Shown: piece after piece, positions 55,416-64,000 of the stretch | Numbering within the stretch: position 1 is the first letter of the stretch | Layout of the letters: each line of letters begins with the position of its first letter | NCBI GenBank assembly: GCA_002733205.1 | Contig: NVUW01000009.1 | Span: 1-64,000, forward strand | Length of the DNA stretch: 64,000 bases | From: Thalassobium sp. | GTDB lineage: Bacteria; Pseudomonadota; Gammaproteobacteria; Pseudomonadales; Oceanobacteraceae | Direction: 5' to 3' | Position numbers and translations under genes: made by a program | Notes under the pieces: model-generated | Database searches by the model: none | Seen by the model: only the letters and a program-made list of their open reading frames with translations | Told to the model about the DNA's origin: nothing

Positions 55416-55456
55416 TAATCCCGTTTACTCGGACAATTATCGGTTAAGGGGGCGTC

Positions 55457-56854
55457 ATGCCAGAGCAAGCGTGGTGGATATGGCCGCTGCTGCTGTATAC
55501 CTTCGGCATACTGGCAGCGGTTGATGCACTTTGGCAGGGGCGCACCGCGCAAGGCACCATTGCCTGGGTTCTCGGCCTGTTGCTGATGCCCGTCATTACC
55601 CTGCCACTCTATGCTTTCTTCGGCAGCAGGCGCTTTCATGGCTACCTGCGCGCCCGACGTCACGGCGACCACAGCCTCAGTTTTATTGCCGACCAGGTAC
55701 AGAACGGACTGGAACCTTTCGCGCTTGATCCCGGTACGCTGACTCAGCCTCTCTACCCTCTCTTTCGCTTGCCGCAGATTGGTGGCAATCAATGCCGCCT
55801 GCTGACCGATGGTGAAAGCACCTTTACCACGATGTTCCAGCGTATCGCGGCTGCGCAACGCTATGTTTGTGTGCAATTCTATATTTTGCGTGACGACGAC
55901 ACCGGCCAGAAGCTGGCCGATTTACTCTGTGAACGCGCCCGCGCCGGCGTTGCCACCTACCTGCTGTACGATGAAATCGGCAGTCGTGGTTTAGGCCGCC
56001 GCTTTCTGAAACCGCTGCGCGACGCCGGCGTTCGGGTATCGCGTTTTAATCCTCTGCAACTGCGTAACCGTACCCAGCTCAATTTCCGTAATCACCGTAA
56101 ACTGGTGATTTGCGATGGCGAGTACACCTACGTCGGCGGCTACAACGTTGGCAATGAGTATCTTGGCAATCCACAGGACAACAGTGTCTGGCGCGATACT
56201 CATGTCGAAATTCACGGCCCGGCGACACTCAGTTTTCAATTGTCATTTACCGAAGACTGGCACTGGGCAACCCAATACCTGCCGAGCATCGAATGGCTCG
56301 GATGCCCCGCCCAAGGTGACAGTAATGTGATGTGCATCGCCTCCGGGCCTGCCGATGAAACCGAAAGCGCCAGTCTGTATTTTACGCATCTGATTCACAG
56401 TGCCAAAAAACGCTGCTGGCTGGTCAGCCCGTATTTTGTTCCCGATCAGAATCTGGTCAGCGCACTGCAGCTGGCTGGCCTGCGCGGTATTGATATCCGC
56501 ATTCTGGTGCCGGAAAAAAGTGACAGCTGGCTGGTACAACAAGCCATGCGTGGCTACATCGATTTACTGAGCCACTGCAATGTGCGCTTTTACACGTACA
56601 AAAAAGGATTTTTGCATCAGAAGGTTCTGCTGATTGATGATGAATGGTCGAGCATTGGCAGCGCCAACCTCGACAATCGCTCACTGCGGATTAATTTTGA
56701 AATCGGCGCTCTGATTCAAAGCCGCCATTTTGCCGCTGACGTTGAAGCCATGCTGCTGACCGATTTCAACCATTCAGAACCGACTACCATCAGCCAGCAC
56801 TGGTGGCCTGTATTGCTGGCCAAGACAACCCGCCTGTTGGCACCTTTGCTGTAA
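55457..56854 (+). CDS. cls: Cardiolipin synthase
   Basis: 465 residues. Two N-terminal membrane helices (~5-55) with PLDNT-type features, then two HKD phospholipase-D motifs: NHRKLVICDG with ...YTYVGGYNVGNEY, and LHQKVLLIDDEWSSIGSANLD. Joins phosphatidylglycerol units into cardiolipin. Confidence 0.94.
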   Translation: MPEQAWWIWPLLLYTFGILAAVDALWQGRTAQGTIAWVLGLLLMPVITLPLYAFFGSRRFHGYLRARRHGDHSLSFIADQVQNGLEPFALDPGTLTQPLYPLFRLPQIGGNQCRLLTDGESTFTTMFQRIAAAQRYVCVQFYILRDDDTGQKLADLLCERARAGVATYLLYDEIGSRGLGRRFLKPLRDAGVRVSRFNPLQLRNRTQLNFRNHRKLVICDGEYTYVGGYNVGNEYLGNPQDNSVWRDTHVEIHGPATLSFQLSFTEDWHWATQYLPSIEWLGCPAQGDSNVMCIASGPADETESASLYFTHLIHSAKKRCWLVSPYFVPDQNLVSALQLAGLRGIDIRILVPEKSDSWLVQQAMRGYIDLLSHCNVRFYTYKKGFLHQKVLLIDDEWSSIGSANLDNRSLRINFEIGALIQSRHFAADVEAMLLTDFNHSEPTTISQHWWPVLLAKTTRLLAPLL

Positions 56855-56966
56855 GCCCGCAGCAAGGCCTGAGCATAATTTGATGAATTAATTATGACAG
56901 TCATTGCCGATACCAGCTCAGGGGCATAGAGTGAACGAATAACAATAAGAAACCAGAGGGATCGCC

Positions 56967-57620
56967 ATGGTTAATCTGTTATTCCGCAAAGCACTCAAAC
57001 ACCCGTTCACATCGGTTCTGCAACCCATTCTGCTTACCAGCATGCTCGCCCTTGGCGCCACCAGCCACGCCCGCACCATCGAAGGATTTGAATTTCCGGA
57101 AATCCTGCCGCAATCCACCGATCACCCGGAACTGCAATTAAACGGTGCCTCTGTCCGCACCCTGTATTATCTGGTCGATACCTACGTTGGCCTGCTGTAT
57201 GTTGAACAGCCCTCTGCAAATCCCGACCAACTCATCGAGCAGGAAAGCTACAAACGTATCGTTTACCACATTCTGGTCAACCGCGTGAGCGGTCGCCGTA
57301 TCGCAACAGCCATGTACGATGCGCTGCAACTGAACATTTCAACCGATGAAGCAGCGAAAATGGATGAACGGCTGGATAAGCTGGTCAAAATGTTTGACGG
57401 AAAGCTGGTACGCGGCGATGCCGGCTATGTTGATTACGTGCCCGGTGTAGGTTCACGCGTGGTCATTAACGACGAAGTTAAAGGTATTTTGCCCGGCAAA
57501 GATCTGTATGACGCATTATTGAAAATATGGATTGGCGAGTATCCGGTGTCTCATCGCTTTAAAAATGAAATTCTGGGCCTGAACAAAGACGACCAACATG
57601 AGCACATTGCGGCTGAATGA
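56967..57620 (+). CDS. Chalcone-isomerase-like periplasmic protein
   Basis: 217 residues. Signal peptide region ending TSHA; then TIEGFEFPEILP, LQLNGASVRTLYYLVDTYVGLLYVEQPS, the chalcone isomerase-like fold found widely in bacteria with unknown role. GAGGGA precedes the ATG. Confidence 0.85.
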   Translation: MVNLLFRKALKHPFTSVLQPILLTSMLALGATSHARTIEGFEFPEILPQSTDHPELQLNGASVRTLYYLVDTYVGLLYVEQPSANPDQLIEQESYKRIVYHILVNRVSGRRIATAMYDALQLNISTDEAAKMDERLDKLVKMFDGKLVRGDAGYVDYVPGVGSRVVINDEVKGILPGKDLYDALLKIWIGEYPVSHRFKNEILGLNKDDQHEHIAAE

Positions 57621-57678
57621 TTACGGCCCAGACTGTGTTATTGCACGCCACACTGCTTGCCTTTAGCCCAACCGATAC

Positions 57679-57709
57679 AAAAAAAGCCACGCATGCGTGG
57701 CTTTTTTTA
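57679..57709. terminator. Bidirectional terminator between CHI-like gene and ompW
   Basis: AAAAAAAGCCACGC ATGCGTGGCTTTTTTT. Confidence 0.9.
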
Positions 57710-57723
57710 CACCAGTTCTTTGA

Positions 57724-58311
57724 TCAGAACTTCATACCAGCGCCGACCATAAATACCAGCGGATCGATTTCAATATCAATACCGGTATCATTCAGCTCAG
57801 AATCGATGTCCATTTTCCACACAGCAACGTTAGCCAACATACTATCGTCGATGTTGTAATTCAGACCCGCTGAGTAAGCCAAACCCCAGCTCTTTTTCAG
57901 ATGCGCTGCTGCGCCATCTTCATCAAAGAAGAACGTATGGTTCACGCCCAGACCCACATAAGGCTGCAGTTTGGATGCAGGATCCATCAGATAGTACTGA
58001 GCAGACACTGTAGGTGGCAAGTGCTTGGTAGAAGCGATTTTATTACCGTTCAGCGTAACGTCGTGTTTGAACGGAGTAGCCGCCAGCACTTCAACACCAA
58101 TCTGAGGAGCCACCATATAAGTCAGGGTCAGGCCCAATTGAGTGTCATCGCTGATTTGAGCCTTGGCACCACCACCGAGGTCAATATTGTCTTCCTTCGG
58201 ATTCACATTAACGATACCCGCCTTAACAATAATATCGCCGGCTTCATAAGCCAGTGCTGGCATTGCCGAAACCGCGACTGCGCTTGCTAACAAAGTTTTC
58301 AACAGTTTCAT
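57724..58311 (-). CDS. ompW: Outer-membrane protein OmpW
   Basis: 195 residues from the ATG at 58311 (MKLLKTLLASAVAVSAMPALA, signal peptide). AGDIIVKAGIVNVNPKEDN at the N-terminus and C-terminal LVFMVGAGMKF with terminal Phe; eight-strand barrel. OmpW channels hydrophobic compounds and is FNR-activated in E. coli, consistent with the box at 58374. Confidence 0.93.
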   Translation of the reverse strand: MKLLKTLLASAVAVSAMPALAYEAGDIIVKAGIVNVNPKEDNIDLGGGAKAQISDDTQLGLTLTYMVAPQIGVEVLAATPFKHDVTLNGNKIASTKHLPPTVSAQYYLMDPASKLQPYVGLGVNHTFFFDEDGAAAHLKKSWGLAYSAGLNYNIDDSMLANVAVWKMDIDSELNDTGIDIEIDPLVFMVGAGMKF

Positions 58312-58373
58312 TCTGTGTTCCTCATCTATGCTCAAAAGATGGACTCAGATTAACGGTTAATACCGGGTGCAGT

Positions 58374-58387
58374 TTGATGCAAATCAA
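58374..58387. promoter_or_regulatory. Perfect FNR/Anr box upstream of ompW
   Basis: TTGATGCAAATCAA matches TTGAT-N4-ATCAA at all ten positions, 62 bp before the ompW start codon, a distance that allows class II placement. Confidence 0.8.
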
Positions 58388-58604
58388 GAAATAAAAATGC
58401 CCGTGTTTATACCCGGATATAAGTTGTGACAGGTCAACTTACGACGATATTAGCCGTTGTCCATTCCACTTCTGGCATGAGTATTTCATTGTCTTATCGG
58501 CATAAGCCCGCCAGAATGAATCACACCGGTCTAATATGAACCCATACAGAGCGGCAATAACCCGGTGTATACCCAAATCCGACAACTGACTGTGAAGCAC
58601 TGAT

Positions 58605-60443
58605 GTGAATACCCCAGCCAGCTACAAAAACTACGCATCCATTGGCCGACGGCTGTTATCGTACCTGCTGGCATTCAGCTTTGTGACCACGCTGGCTGCC
58701 TTTCTCTACATCCTGATGTCCGATTATCAACGCGGCATGAGCAGCTACGACAAAAACCTGCGCCAGATCCAGACCAGCTATCAGCAAAGCATCAGTTACA
58801 GCCTGTGGAACTTTGATGCGCGCCAGATTGAGTCACAACTGAACGGTATTCTTAACTTTCCGGGCGTGGTGTATGTCTACATCGAAAACCGCGGCAACGT
58901 GCTGCACAGCGCCGGGGATGTGTACAGCCAATCCGATCAGAGCTACTCGTTCGCTCTCGACTACCAGAGTGCTGGCCAGCCCTACCATCTTGGCAACCTG
59001 CACCTGAACATTAATTACACCGGCCTTTACGACGAGCTCAAACACAAAACCGTCAATATCCTGCTGACACAGTTCGTCAAGACCTTTTCCGTCTCCATAT
59101 TCGTCCTGTTTATTGTCCACCAGGTAATTACCCGACGTCTCAGCAAAATGGCCGAATGGGCCAGCCAGTTCAACCTGAGCAAACTGGATCACCCATTGGT
59201 ACTGAACGATGCTCAACATCAGCGTGATGAACTGAGCATGGTCGCCGACGCCATTAACCGTATGCGCGAAACCCTGCAACAGGATGTTGACGAGCGCGAA
59301 CGCTCACGTATGCAGCTGGAAAGCACCAAAGAACAACTCAGCATGGCAATTAACAACGCAGCCATTGGTTTTTGTCGTTATCTGCCGGATGACGATACGT
59401 TTGAATGCAACAATCACTTCGCCAACCAATTAGCCAGCACTGAGCTGGAGCTGGAAAGCATGAAACACCCGATGGACCGCCTGATGGATATGATCAGCGG
59501 CCCTCACGGAGTAGAGCAAAGAGAACGTATTAATAAACTGCTGCAGGGACGTATAGCCCGTATTCACGATGAGTTTTGCCTGTACAACTTCCGCAAGGAA
59601 GAATGTTATTTCGACATCACGCTGCAGATTATCCGCTACGATGAAAACCGCCCCCAGCAAATTTTAATCTGCGTTGTTGACCGCACCAAAGAGCAGATTG
59701 CCCGCCGCCACGCTCAGGAACTGACCATATCACTGGAAAATAAAGTGACCCAGCGCACTGAAGAACTGTACAACGAACAACTGCGCACCAAGGCCACCGT
59801 ACAGAAACTGGAATACGAACTGGATCAACTGAATACCAATGAACGCCAGCAACAACAGAAAAAAATCAACCACCTGCTGCTCAATCAACTGGAACACCTG
59901 GCCGAACACATACGCCAACCGGATATGATGCCGGGCATCCAGGTTTTTCTGCAGTATCTGCGCATCACCACCCATGATGAACGCACCAGCATCAACCTGA
60001 CCCACTGCATTGAAGAATGGCTCAACCAAACGCCGGCTCTGCAGAACATCAAGGTGAATCCGCAATTACCTTTTTCATTGATTATTGAAGAAAACCCTCT
60101 TCTGATCCGCTTCCTGCTTGACTACCTCGTTCTGAAGGAACCGCTACTGAGCCAGTGCTCCCAGCTCGACCTGCAACTGCGCCTGGTAAATAACATGGTA
60201 ATGACGACCATTGATTTCCATCTCGACTCTCCGCTGAATCCCGCGATCAATGAAACGTTAAATGAAACGTTAAATGAAACGTTAAACGACGCGAAGAACG
60301 GCCGGCTAAGCCAGCCCGACAGTGAATTTTACGATTTATGTGATCATATTATTTCACTGCGTTTTGACGGTAAGCTGGAACGGCTGCTGACTGAGCCAGA
60401 GACACTCCGGCTGGAGTTCAGTCTGGATATGGCGCGCCTGTAA
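58605..60443 (+). CDS. Membrane sensor-like protein (HAMP/PAS), degenerate kinase-like end
   Basis: 612 residues. Helices at ~17-38 and ~155-178 flank a periplasmic sensor (~40-150), then HAMP (HQVITRRLSKMAEWASQFNL...), a PAS-like domain (~250-375: NNAAIGFCRYLPDDDTFECN), a long coiled coil (~375-430) and a C-terminal part with HCIEEWLNQTPALQNIKVNP and ENPLLIRFLLDYLV resembling the N-box region of HATPase. The phospho-His H-box and G boxes are not recognisable. No partner regulator is adjacent. Confidence 0.75.
   Translation: MNTPASYKNYASIGRRLLSYLLAFSFVTTLAAFLYILMSDYQRGMSSYDKNLRQIQTSYQQSISYSLWNFDARQIESQLNGILNFPGVVYVYIENRGNVLHSAGDVYSQSDQSYSFALDYQSAGQPYHLGNLHLNINYTGLYDELKHKTVNILLTQFVKTFSVSIFVLFIVHQVITRRLSKMAEWASQFNLSKLDHPLVLNDAQHQRDELSMVADAINRMRETLQQDVDERERSRMQLESTKEQLSMAINNAAIGFCRYLPDDDTFECNNHFANQLASTELELESMKHPMDRLMDMISGPHGVEQRERINKLLQGRIARIHDEFCLYNFRKEECYFDITLQIIRYDENRPQQILICVVDRTKEQIARRHAQELTISLENKVTQRTEELYNEQLRTKATVQKLEYELDQLNTNERQQQQKKINHLLLNQLEHLAEHIRQPDMMPGIQVFLQYLRITTHDERTSINLTHCIEEWLNQTPALQNIKVNPQLPFSLIIEENPLLIRFLLDYLVLKEPLLSQCSQLDLQLRLVNNMVMTTIDFHLDSPLNPAINETLNETLNETLNDAKNGRLSQPDSEFYDLCDHIISLRFDGKLERLLTEPETLRLEFSLDMARL
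60249..60284. repeat. 12-bp tandem repeat (three copies) inside the sensor gene
   Basis: Unit AATGAAACGTTA encodes the NETL repeat near the C-terminus; copies are identical. Confidence 0.85.
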
Positions 60444-60483
60444 GCAATGCCCTGTTTCACCGCAACCCTCAATAACAACCCAT

Positions 60484-60511
60484 AAAAAAGCCCGGCATCG
60501 CCGGGCTTTTT
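60484..60511. terminator. Bidirectional terminator
   Basis: AAAAAAGCCCGGC ATC GCCGGGCTTTTT between converging genes. Confidence 0.9.
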
Positions 60512-60526
60512 AGTGCTTCCTAAATA

Positions 60527-62338
60527 TCAGAAAGCGAAGTGCTCTTCTTTCATCTGCATCAGCGTTTTAGGATCCTTAAGCATCATTTTAGCATGACCTT
60601 TCGCGCGCGGCAGCAGGCGGTCAAAGTAAAACTCTGCGGTATGAATTTTCGCCTGATAGAAATCACGGTCACCTTTGCCGGATTTCATGCCGGTGTAAGC
60701 TTTATCCGCCATCTGTGCCCAGAAAAAAGCCATCATGACGTAACCGGAGAACATCAGATAATCAACGGAAGCCGCACCCACCATATCGCGGTTTTTAGAA
60801 GCCTTGTAGGCCACGCGGAATGTGTTAATGCGCCACTGCAGCATGTAACGCTTCAGCTGCTTGATCAGCGGTTTCATTTCTGCACGGTTTTCATGGGTTT
60901 TAATAAAGGCCGTTACTTCAGCACGGAATTCATTAAACGATTTCAGTTTGCCCAACAGAATTTTACGCCCCAGCAGATCCAGTGCCTGCACGCCGGTAGT
61001 GCCCTCATACAGCTTGGCAATCTGCGTATCACGGACAATCTGTTCCATGCCCCATTCTTTGATAAATCCATGCCCCCCGTAAACCTGTACGCCGTGATTG
61101 GCCGCTTCGTAGCCCAGCTCAGTCAGGAAGGCTTTCAGAACAGGCGTCAGGAAACCCAGTTTATCGTCAAACTGGTCATAGCCTTTTTTATCACCACGGT
61201 CGTGGGCCGCCATCATAAAGTCAGCCAGACGGGCCGCATGATAGAGCATCGCCCGGCCACCTTCAGCAATGGCCTTCTGAGTCAGCAACATACGACGCAC
61301 ATCGGGATGCACAATCAGCGAGTCAGCCACTTTATCCGGATGCTTAGTACCGCTCAGTGAGCGCATGGAACGGCGGTCTTTGGCATAAGGCAACGCGCCC
61401 TGGAACGATAATTCGGCAGCACCAACCCCCTGAATCGAGGTACCAATGCGGGCGGTGTTCATAAAGGTAAACATGCACATCAGGCCTTTATGCTCTGGCC
61501 CAATCAGGAAACCTTTCGCGGCATCAAAGTTCATCACACAGGTAGATGAGCCATGAATACCCATTTTCTCTTCGATAGAGCCACAGACCACCGGATTGCG
61601 GTCACCCAGCGAGCCGTCGGCATTGACGTGGAATTTAGGCACAATGAACAGCGAAATACCTTTCGTACCTTCCGGTGCATTCGGCAGACGTGCCAGAACA
61701 ATGTGAACAATCTGTTCGGTCAGATCATGTTCACCGGAAGAGATAAAAATCTTGGTGCCGGTCAGGTTGTAACTGCCATCACCATTGGGTTCGGCCTTGG
61801 TTTTAACCTGCCCCAGATCTGTACCGCACTGTGGTTCAGTCAGACACATCGTGCCGGCCCAGCGGCCTTCGGTCATCGGCAGCAGAAAGGTTTGCTTCTG
61901 CTCTTCCGTACCGTGCATATAAATGGTGTTCATCGCCCCCAGAGAAAGCCCCGGATACATTCCCCACACCCAGTTAGCCGTGCCGATCATTTCAGATTTG
62001 ATCACACCCAGCGACAGCGGCAGACCCTGCCCACCGTAAGCAACCGGTGCCGACATGCCCTGCCAGCCGCCTTCCACGTACTGACCATACGCTTCTTTAA
62101 AGCCTTTCGGTGTGGTGACTTCGCCATCTTTCCACACACAACCGTCGTCGCCGCTCTGATACAGCGGGGACACCACCTCTTCACTGAAGCGTGCCGCTTC
62201 GGTCAGAATGGCATCAACCATTTCCGGTGTGGCTTCGTCGCCACCGGGAATGGTTTTGTAGTGAGACTGAAAATCGAATACATCGTTAATCAGAAACTGA
62301 ATATCTTTAAGTGGAGCCTTGTACTGAATCATTTGCAC
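60527..62338 (-). CDS. Acyl-CoA dehydrogenase (FadE-like, with C-terminal extension)
   Basis: 603 residues. ACAD motifs MCLTEPQCGTDLGQVKTKA and IGTSIQGVGAAELSFQGALPYAKDR; QVYGGHGFIKEWGMEQIVRDTQIAKLYEGTTGVQALDLLGRK carries the catalytic-base region. The C-terminal ~130-residue extension marks the long fadE-type family (dimethylsulfoniopropionate/medium-long chain relatives). Beta-oxidation; fadD lies just upstream. Confidence 0.93.
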   Translation of the reverse strand: MQMIQYKAPLKDIQFLINDVFDFQSHYKTIPGGDEATPEMVDAILTEAARFSEEVVSPLYQSGDDGCVWKDGEVTTPKGFKEAYGQYVEGGWQGMSAPVAYGGQGLPLSLGVIKSEMIGTANWVWGMYPGLSLGAMNTIYMHGTEEQKQTFLLPMTEGRWAGTMCLTEPQCGTDLGQVKTKAEPNGDGSYNLTGTKIFISSGEHDLTEQIVHIVLARLPNAPEGTKGISLFIVPKFHVNADGSLGDRNPVVCGSIEEKMGIHGSSTCVMNFDAAKGFLIGPEHKGLMCMFTFMNTARIGTSIQGVGAAELSFQGALPYAKDRRSMRSLSGTKHPDKVADSLIVHPDVRRMLLTQKAIAEGGRAMLYHAARLADFMMAAHDRGDKKGYDQFDDKLGFLTPVLKAFLTELGYEAANHGVQVYGGHGFIKEWGMEQIVRDTQIAKLYEGTTGVQALDLLGRKILLGKLKSFNEFRAEVTAFIKTHENRAEMKPLIKQLKRYMLQWRINTFRVAYKASKNRDMVGAASVDYLMFSGYVMMAFFWAQMADKAYTGMKSGKGDRDFYQAKIHTAEFYFDRLLPRAKGHAKMMLKDPKTLMQMKEEHFAF

Positions 62339-62474
62339 ATCCTCAGAATAACGCGGAACTCAGGGCAACAATGGACTGCCCGCTAACGGGTAAAAATGTG
62401 CGGCGATTTTGGCAACAGCCAGCCCCAGCGCCATTGGCTACACGGCCGCGCCTGTCCGTCACTTGGGTAACTGC

Positions 62475-62715
62475 CATGGACGGCAGACATAGCATCAACG
62501 CCGGGAGCGTTGATCAACATTGCACAGCAATGGCCCGCAGGGTGGCTGCCATGGATGGCAGACATAGCATCAACGCCGGGAGCGTTGATCAACATTGCAC
62601 AGTAATGGCCCTCAGGGTGGCTGCCATGGATGACAGACATAGCATCAACGCCGGGAGCGTTGATCAACATTGCACAGCAATGGCCCGCAGGGTGGCTGCC
62701 ATGGATGGCAGACAT
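62475..62715. repeat. 75-bp tandem repeat, three copies plus a partial
   Basis: Copies start at 62475, 62550 and 62625, with a truncated one at 62700. Each contains a perfect stem ATCAACGC / GCGTTGAT with loop CGGGA and a palindromic GCCATGGATGGC-like edge. The period is a multiple of three, giving open frames on both strands without ribosome sites. Confidence 0.9.
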
Positions 62716-62748
62716 AAAAAAGCCCGCATCAGGCGCGGGCTTTTTTAT
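62714..62748. terminator. Rho-independent terminator after fadD
   Basis: AAAAAAGCCCGC ATCAGGC GCGGGCTTTTTT, 17 bp past the fadD stop codon. Confidence 0.88.
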
Positions 62749-62764
62749 TCAGGGTATGAGCCGG

Positions 62765-64000
62765 TCAGGCTGGCTCAGCCTGCTTTTTTGCTTCTTCATC
62801 CTTCAGCTCACGACGCAGAATTTTACCGACCGGAGTCATCGGTAATTCGCTGCGGAACTCAACATGACGCGGCACTTTATAGGCGGTCATATTTTCGCGG
62901 CAGTGTTTCTTGATTTCTTCTACGGTCAGGTTGGCATCGGTTGCCACCACAAACAGCTTAACCGCTTCACCGGTTTTTTCGTCTGGCACACCAATAGCCG
63001 CACAGTTTTCAACCGCCGGGTGCATGGCCACCACATCTTCAATTTCATTCGGGTAGACGTTAAAGCCAGACACCAGAATCATATCTTTAATGCGGTCAAC
63101 GATTTTGACGAAACCATCTTCGTCAATCACAGCAACGTCACCGGTACGCAGCCATTCGCCATCCGGCGTAAAGCTGTCGGTCGTCGCTTCCGGACGATTC
63201 CAGTAACCTTTCATGACCTGTGGGCCTTTCACGCACAGCTCACCGCGCTCGCCCACAGCCACTTCGTTGCCGTCAGGGTCGATACATTTCAGTGCGGTAC
63301 CGGGAACAGCCTGACCCACGGTGCCCATTTGCTCCAGACCACCGGATGGATTCATACACACCGCCGGAGAGCATTCGGTTAAACCATAGGCTTCAGAAAT
63401 GCCGCAGCCGGTCAATTCTTTCCAGCGACGGGCCGTATCTTCCACCAGCGCCGTACCACCCGACAGGGTCAGTTTCAGCTGGCTGAAGTCACAGTTTTTA
63501 AATTCAGGATGGTTCAGCAGCGAGACAAACAGCGTATTCAGACCAATAAAGCCGGTCAGCTGGTGCGGCTTGATCATGCGCACAAACATATTGGCATCAC
63601 GCGGGTTGGCAATCAGGATGCTGTGATCACCGGTTTCAAACAGCGCCATCAGATGCACGGTAAACGAGTAAATGTGGTAAAGCGGCAGCGGTGCCACCAC
63701 CTTTACTCCGGTATCCGGTTTAATCTGCTGACCGGTTGTCGGGTCAATCTGGCTGAGCATGGCGCGAGATTGCATCATATTAGCAACGAGGTTGCGGTTG
63801 GTCAGTTCTGCGCCTTTGGCCACACCGGTGGTACCACCGGTGTATTGCAAAATAATCGTGTCGTTCGGGTTCTTGATGTAGTTGGCAACAAAACCACCGA
63901 ACTTAGCGCCCTGCGACAATGCCTTACGGAACGGAACCGCATCCGGCAGGCTGTAAGCCGGAACCATTTTCTTCACGTATTTAGCAGCCGCATTGATCAG
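62765..64000 (-). CDS. fadD: Long-chain acyl-CoA ligase FadD, N-terminal part outside the window
   Basis: The last 412 residues of an AMP-forming ligase; the frame is open to the window edge. Motifs: LQYTGGTTGVAKGAELTNRN (P-loop-like), EAYGLTECSPAVCMNPSG, TGDVAVIDEDGFVKIVDRIKD, LVSGFNVYPNEIEDVV, and the catalytic Lys in TPVGKILRRELKDE. Activates fatty acids before oxidation by the downstream dehydrogenase. Confidence 0.94.
   Translation of the reverse strand: MINAAAKYVKKMVPAYSLPDAVPFRKALSQGAKFGGFVANYIKNPNDTIILQYTGGTTGVAKGAELTNRNLVANMMQSRAMLSQIDPTTGQQIKPDTGVKVVAPLPLYHIYSFTVHLMALFETGDHSILIANPRDANMFVRMIKPHQLTGFIGLNTLFVSLLNHPEFKNCDFSQLKLTLSGGTALVEDTARRWKELTGCGISEAYGLTECSPAVCMNPSGGLEQMGTVGQAVPGTALKCIDPDGNEVAVGERGELCVKGPQVMKGYWNRPEATTDSFTPDGEWLRTGDVAVIDEDGFVKIVDRIKDMILVSGFNVYPNEIEDVVAMHPAVENCAAIGVPDEKTGEAVKLFVVATDANLTVEEIKKHCRENMTAYKVPRHVEFRSELPMTPVGKILRRELKDEEAKKQAEPA

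Noticed and set aside
62475-62715. CRISPR array
   Set aside because: Copies are contiguous 75-mers without unique spacers, and there are no cas genes.
62311-62913. 200-codon plus-strand protein across the 75-bp repeat, and a matching minus-strand frame
   Set aside because: Open only because the period is divisible by three; no ribosome site, and it runs into fadD antisense.

Overview
The window is a chimera of two genomes. Bases 1 to about 5480 are AT-rich eukaryotic DNA that makes sense only with a ciliate nuclear code (TAA and TAG = Gln, TGA = stop). From about 5485 to 64000 the sequence is an ordinary gammaproteobacterial chromosome segment of moderate GC. Its gene content (cco cluster with FixS/FNR, FabY-type ketosynthase, TtcA, OmpW, FadD/FadE-like enzymes, SulP, YceI) suggests a marine Oceanospirillales-like bacterium; that placement is inference, no marker gene is present.

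Ciliate part: five tightly packed genes on alternating strands, with 15-50 bp between them. They are a partial conserved protein (1-957, -), a Qc-type SNARE with C-terminal anchor (989-1435, +), the snRNP/snoRNP protein SNU13 with a 22-nt intron (1461-1863, -), a 909-residue RCC1-repeat/IPT protein (1913-4642, +) and a partial unknown gene running into the junction (4658-~5480, -). The short introns, minimal spacing and roughly fifty in-frame TAA/TAG codons in the RCC1 gene fit a macronuclear genome. A chimeric contig, with the ciliate as host, grazer or co-sampled organism, is the simplest explanation.

Bacterial part, left to right. A truncated secreted protein sits at the junction, followed by dispersed palindromic repeats, a GlxA-type AraC regulator, a FabY-like ketosynthase and more repeats. 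Next come a thioredoxin-reductase-like flavoprotein divergent from an Rrf2 regulator, a GST, a DUF3127 protein with an SSB-like tail, and a two-gene operon of secreted proteins (tail-collar protein and a Pro-Thr-Asp repeat protein with a GlyGly-CTERM-like end). After several small hypotheticals, an SDR and an ABM monooxygenase lies an outer-membrane metal-uptake set on the minus strand (TonB receptor, PepSY membrane protein, DUF2271, DUF4198, membrane-anchored flavoreductase). 

The centre (25.6-36.9 kb) is the microaerobic respiration block: ccoNOQP, ccoGHIS, a SafE/TauE-like protein, an FNR/Anr regulator and ttcA. A perfect FNR-type box lies upstream of ompW (58.3 kb) and a weaker one upstream of ccoN, so FNR probably links these loci. 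The right part holds greB, a DnaJ-related protein, a polysaccharide deacetylase with a duplicated tail, a YgjP-like protease, UPF0149, a PstS-OmpA fusion, START and BolA proteins, RbgA-like GTPase, a sulfur module (MBL hydrolase / BigR-like ArsR / SulP), YceI, PPK2, a diguanylate cyclase, murI, folE, cls, ompW, a degenerate sensor protein, an acyl-CoA dehydrogenase, a 75-bp tandem repeat and the 3' part of fadD.
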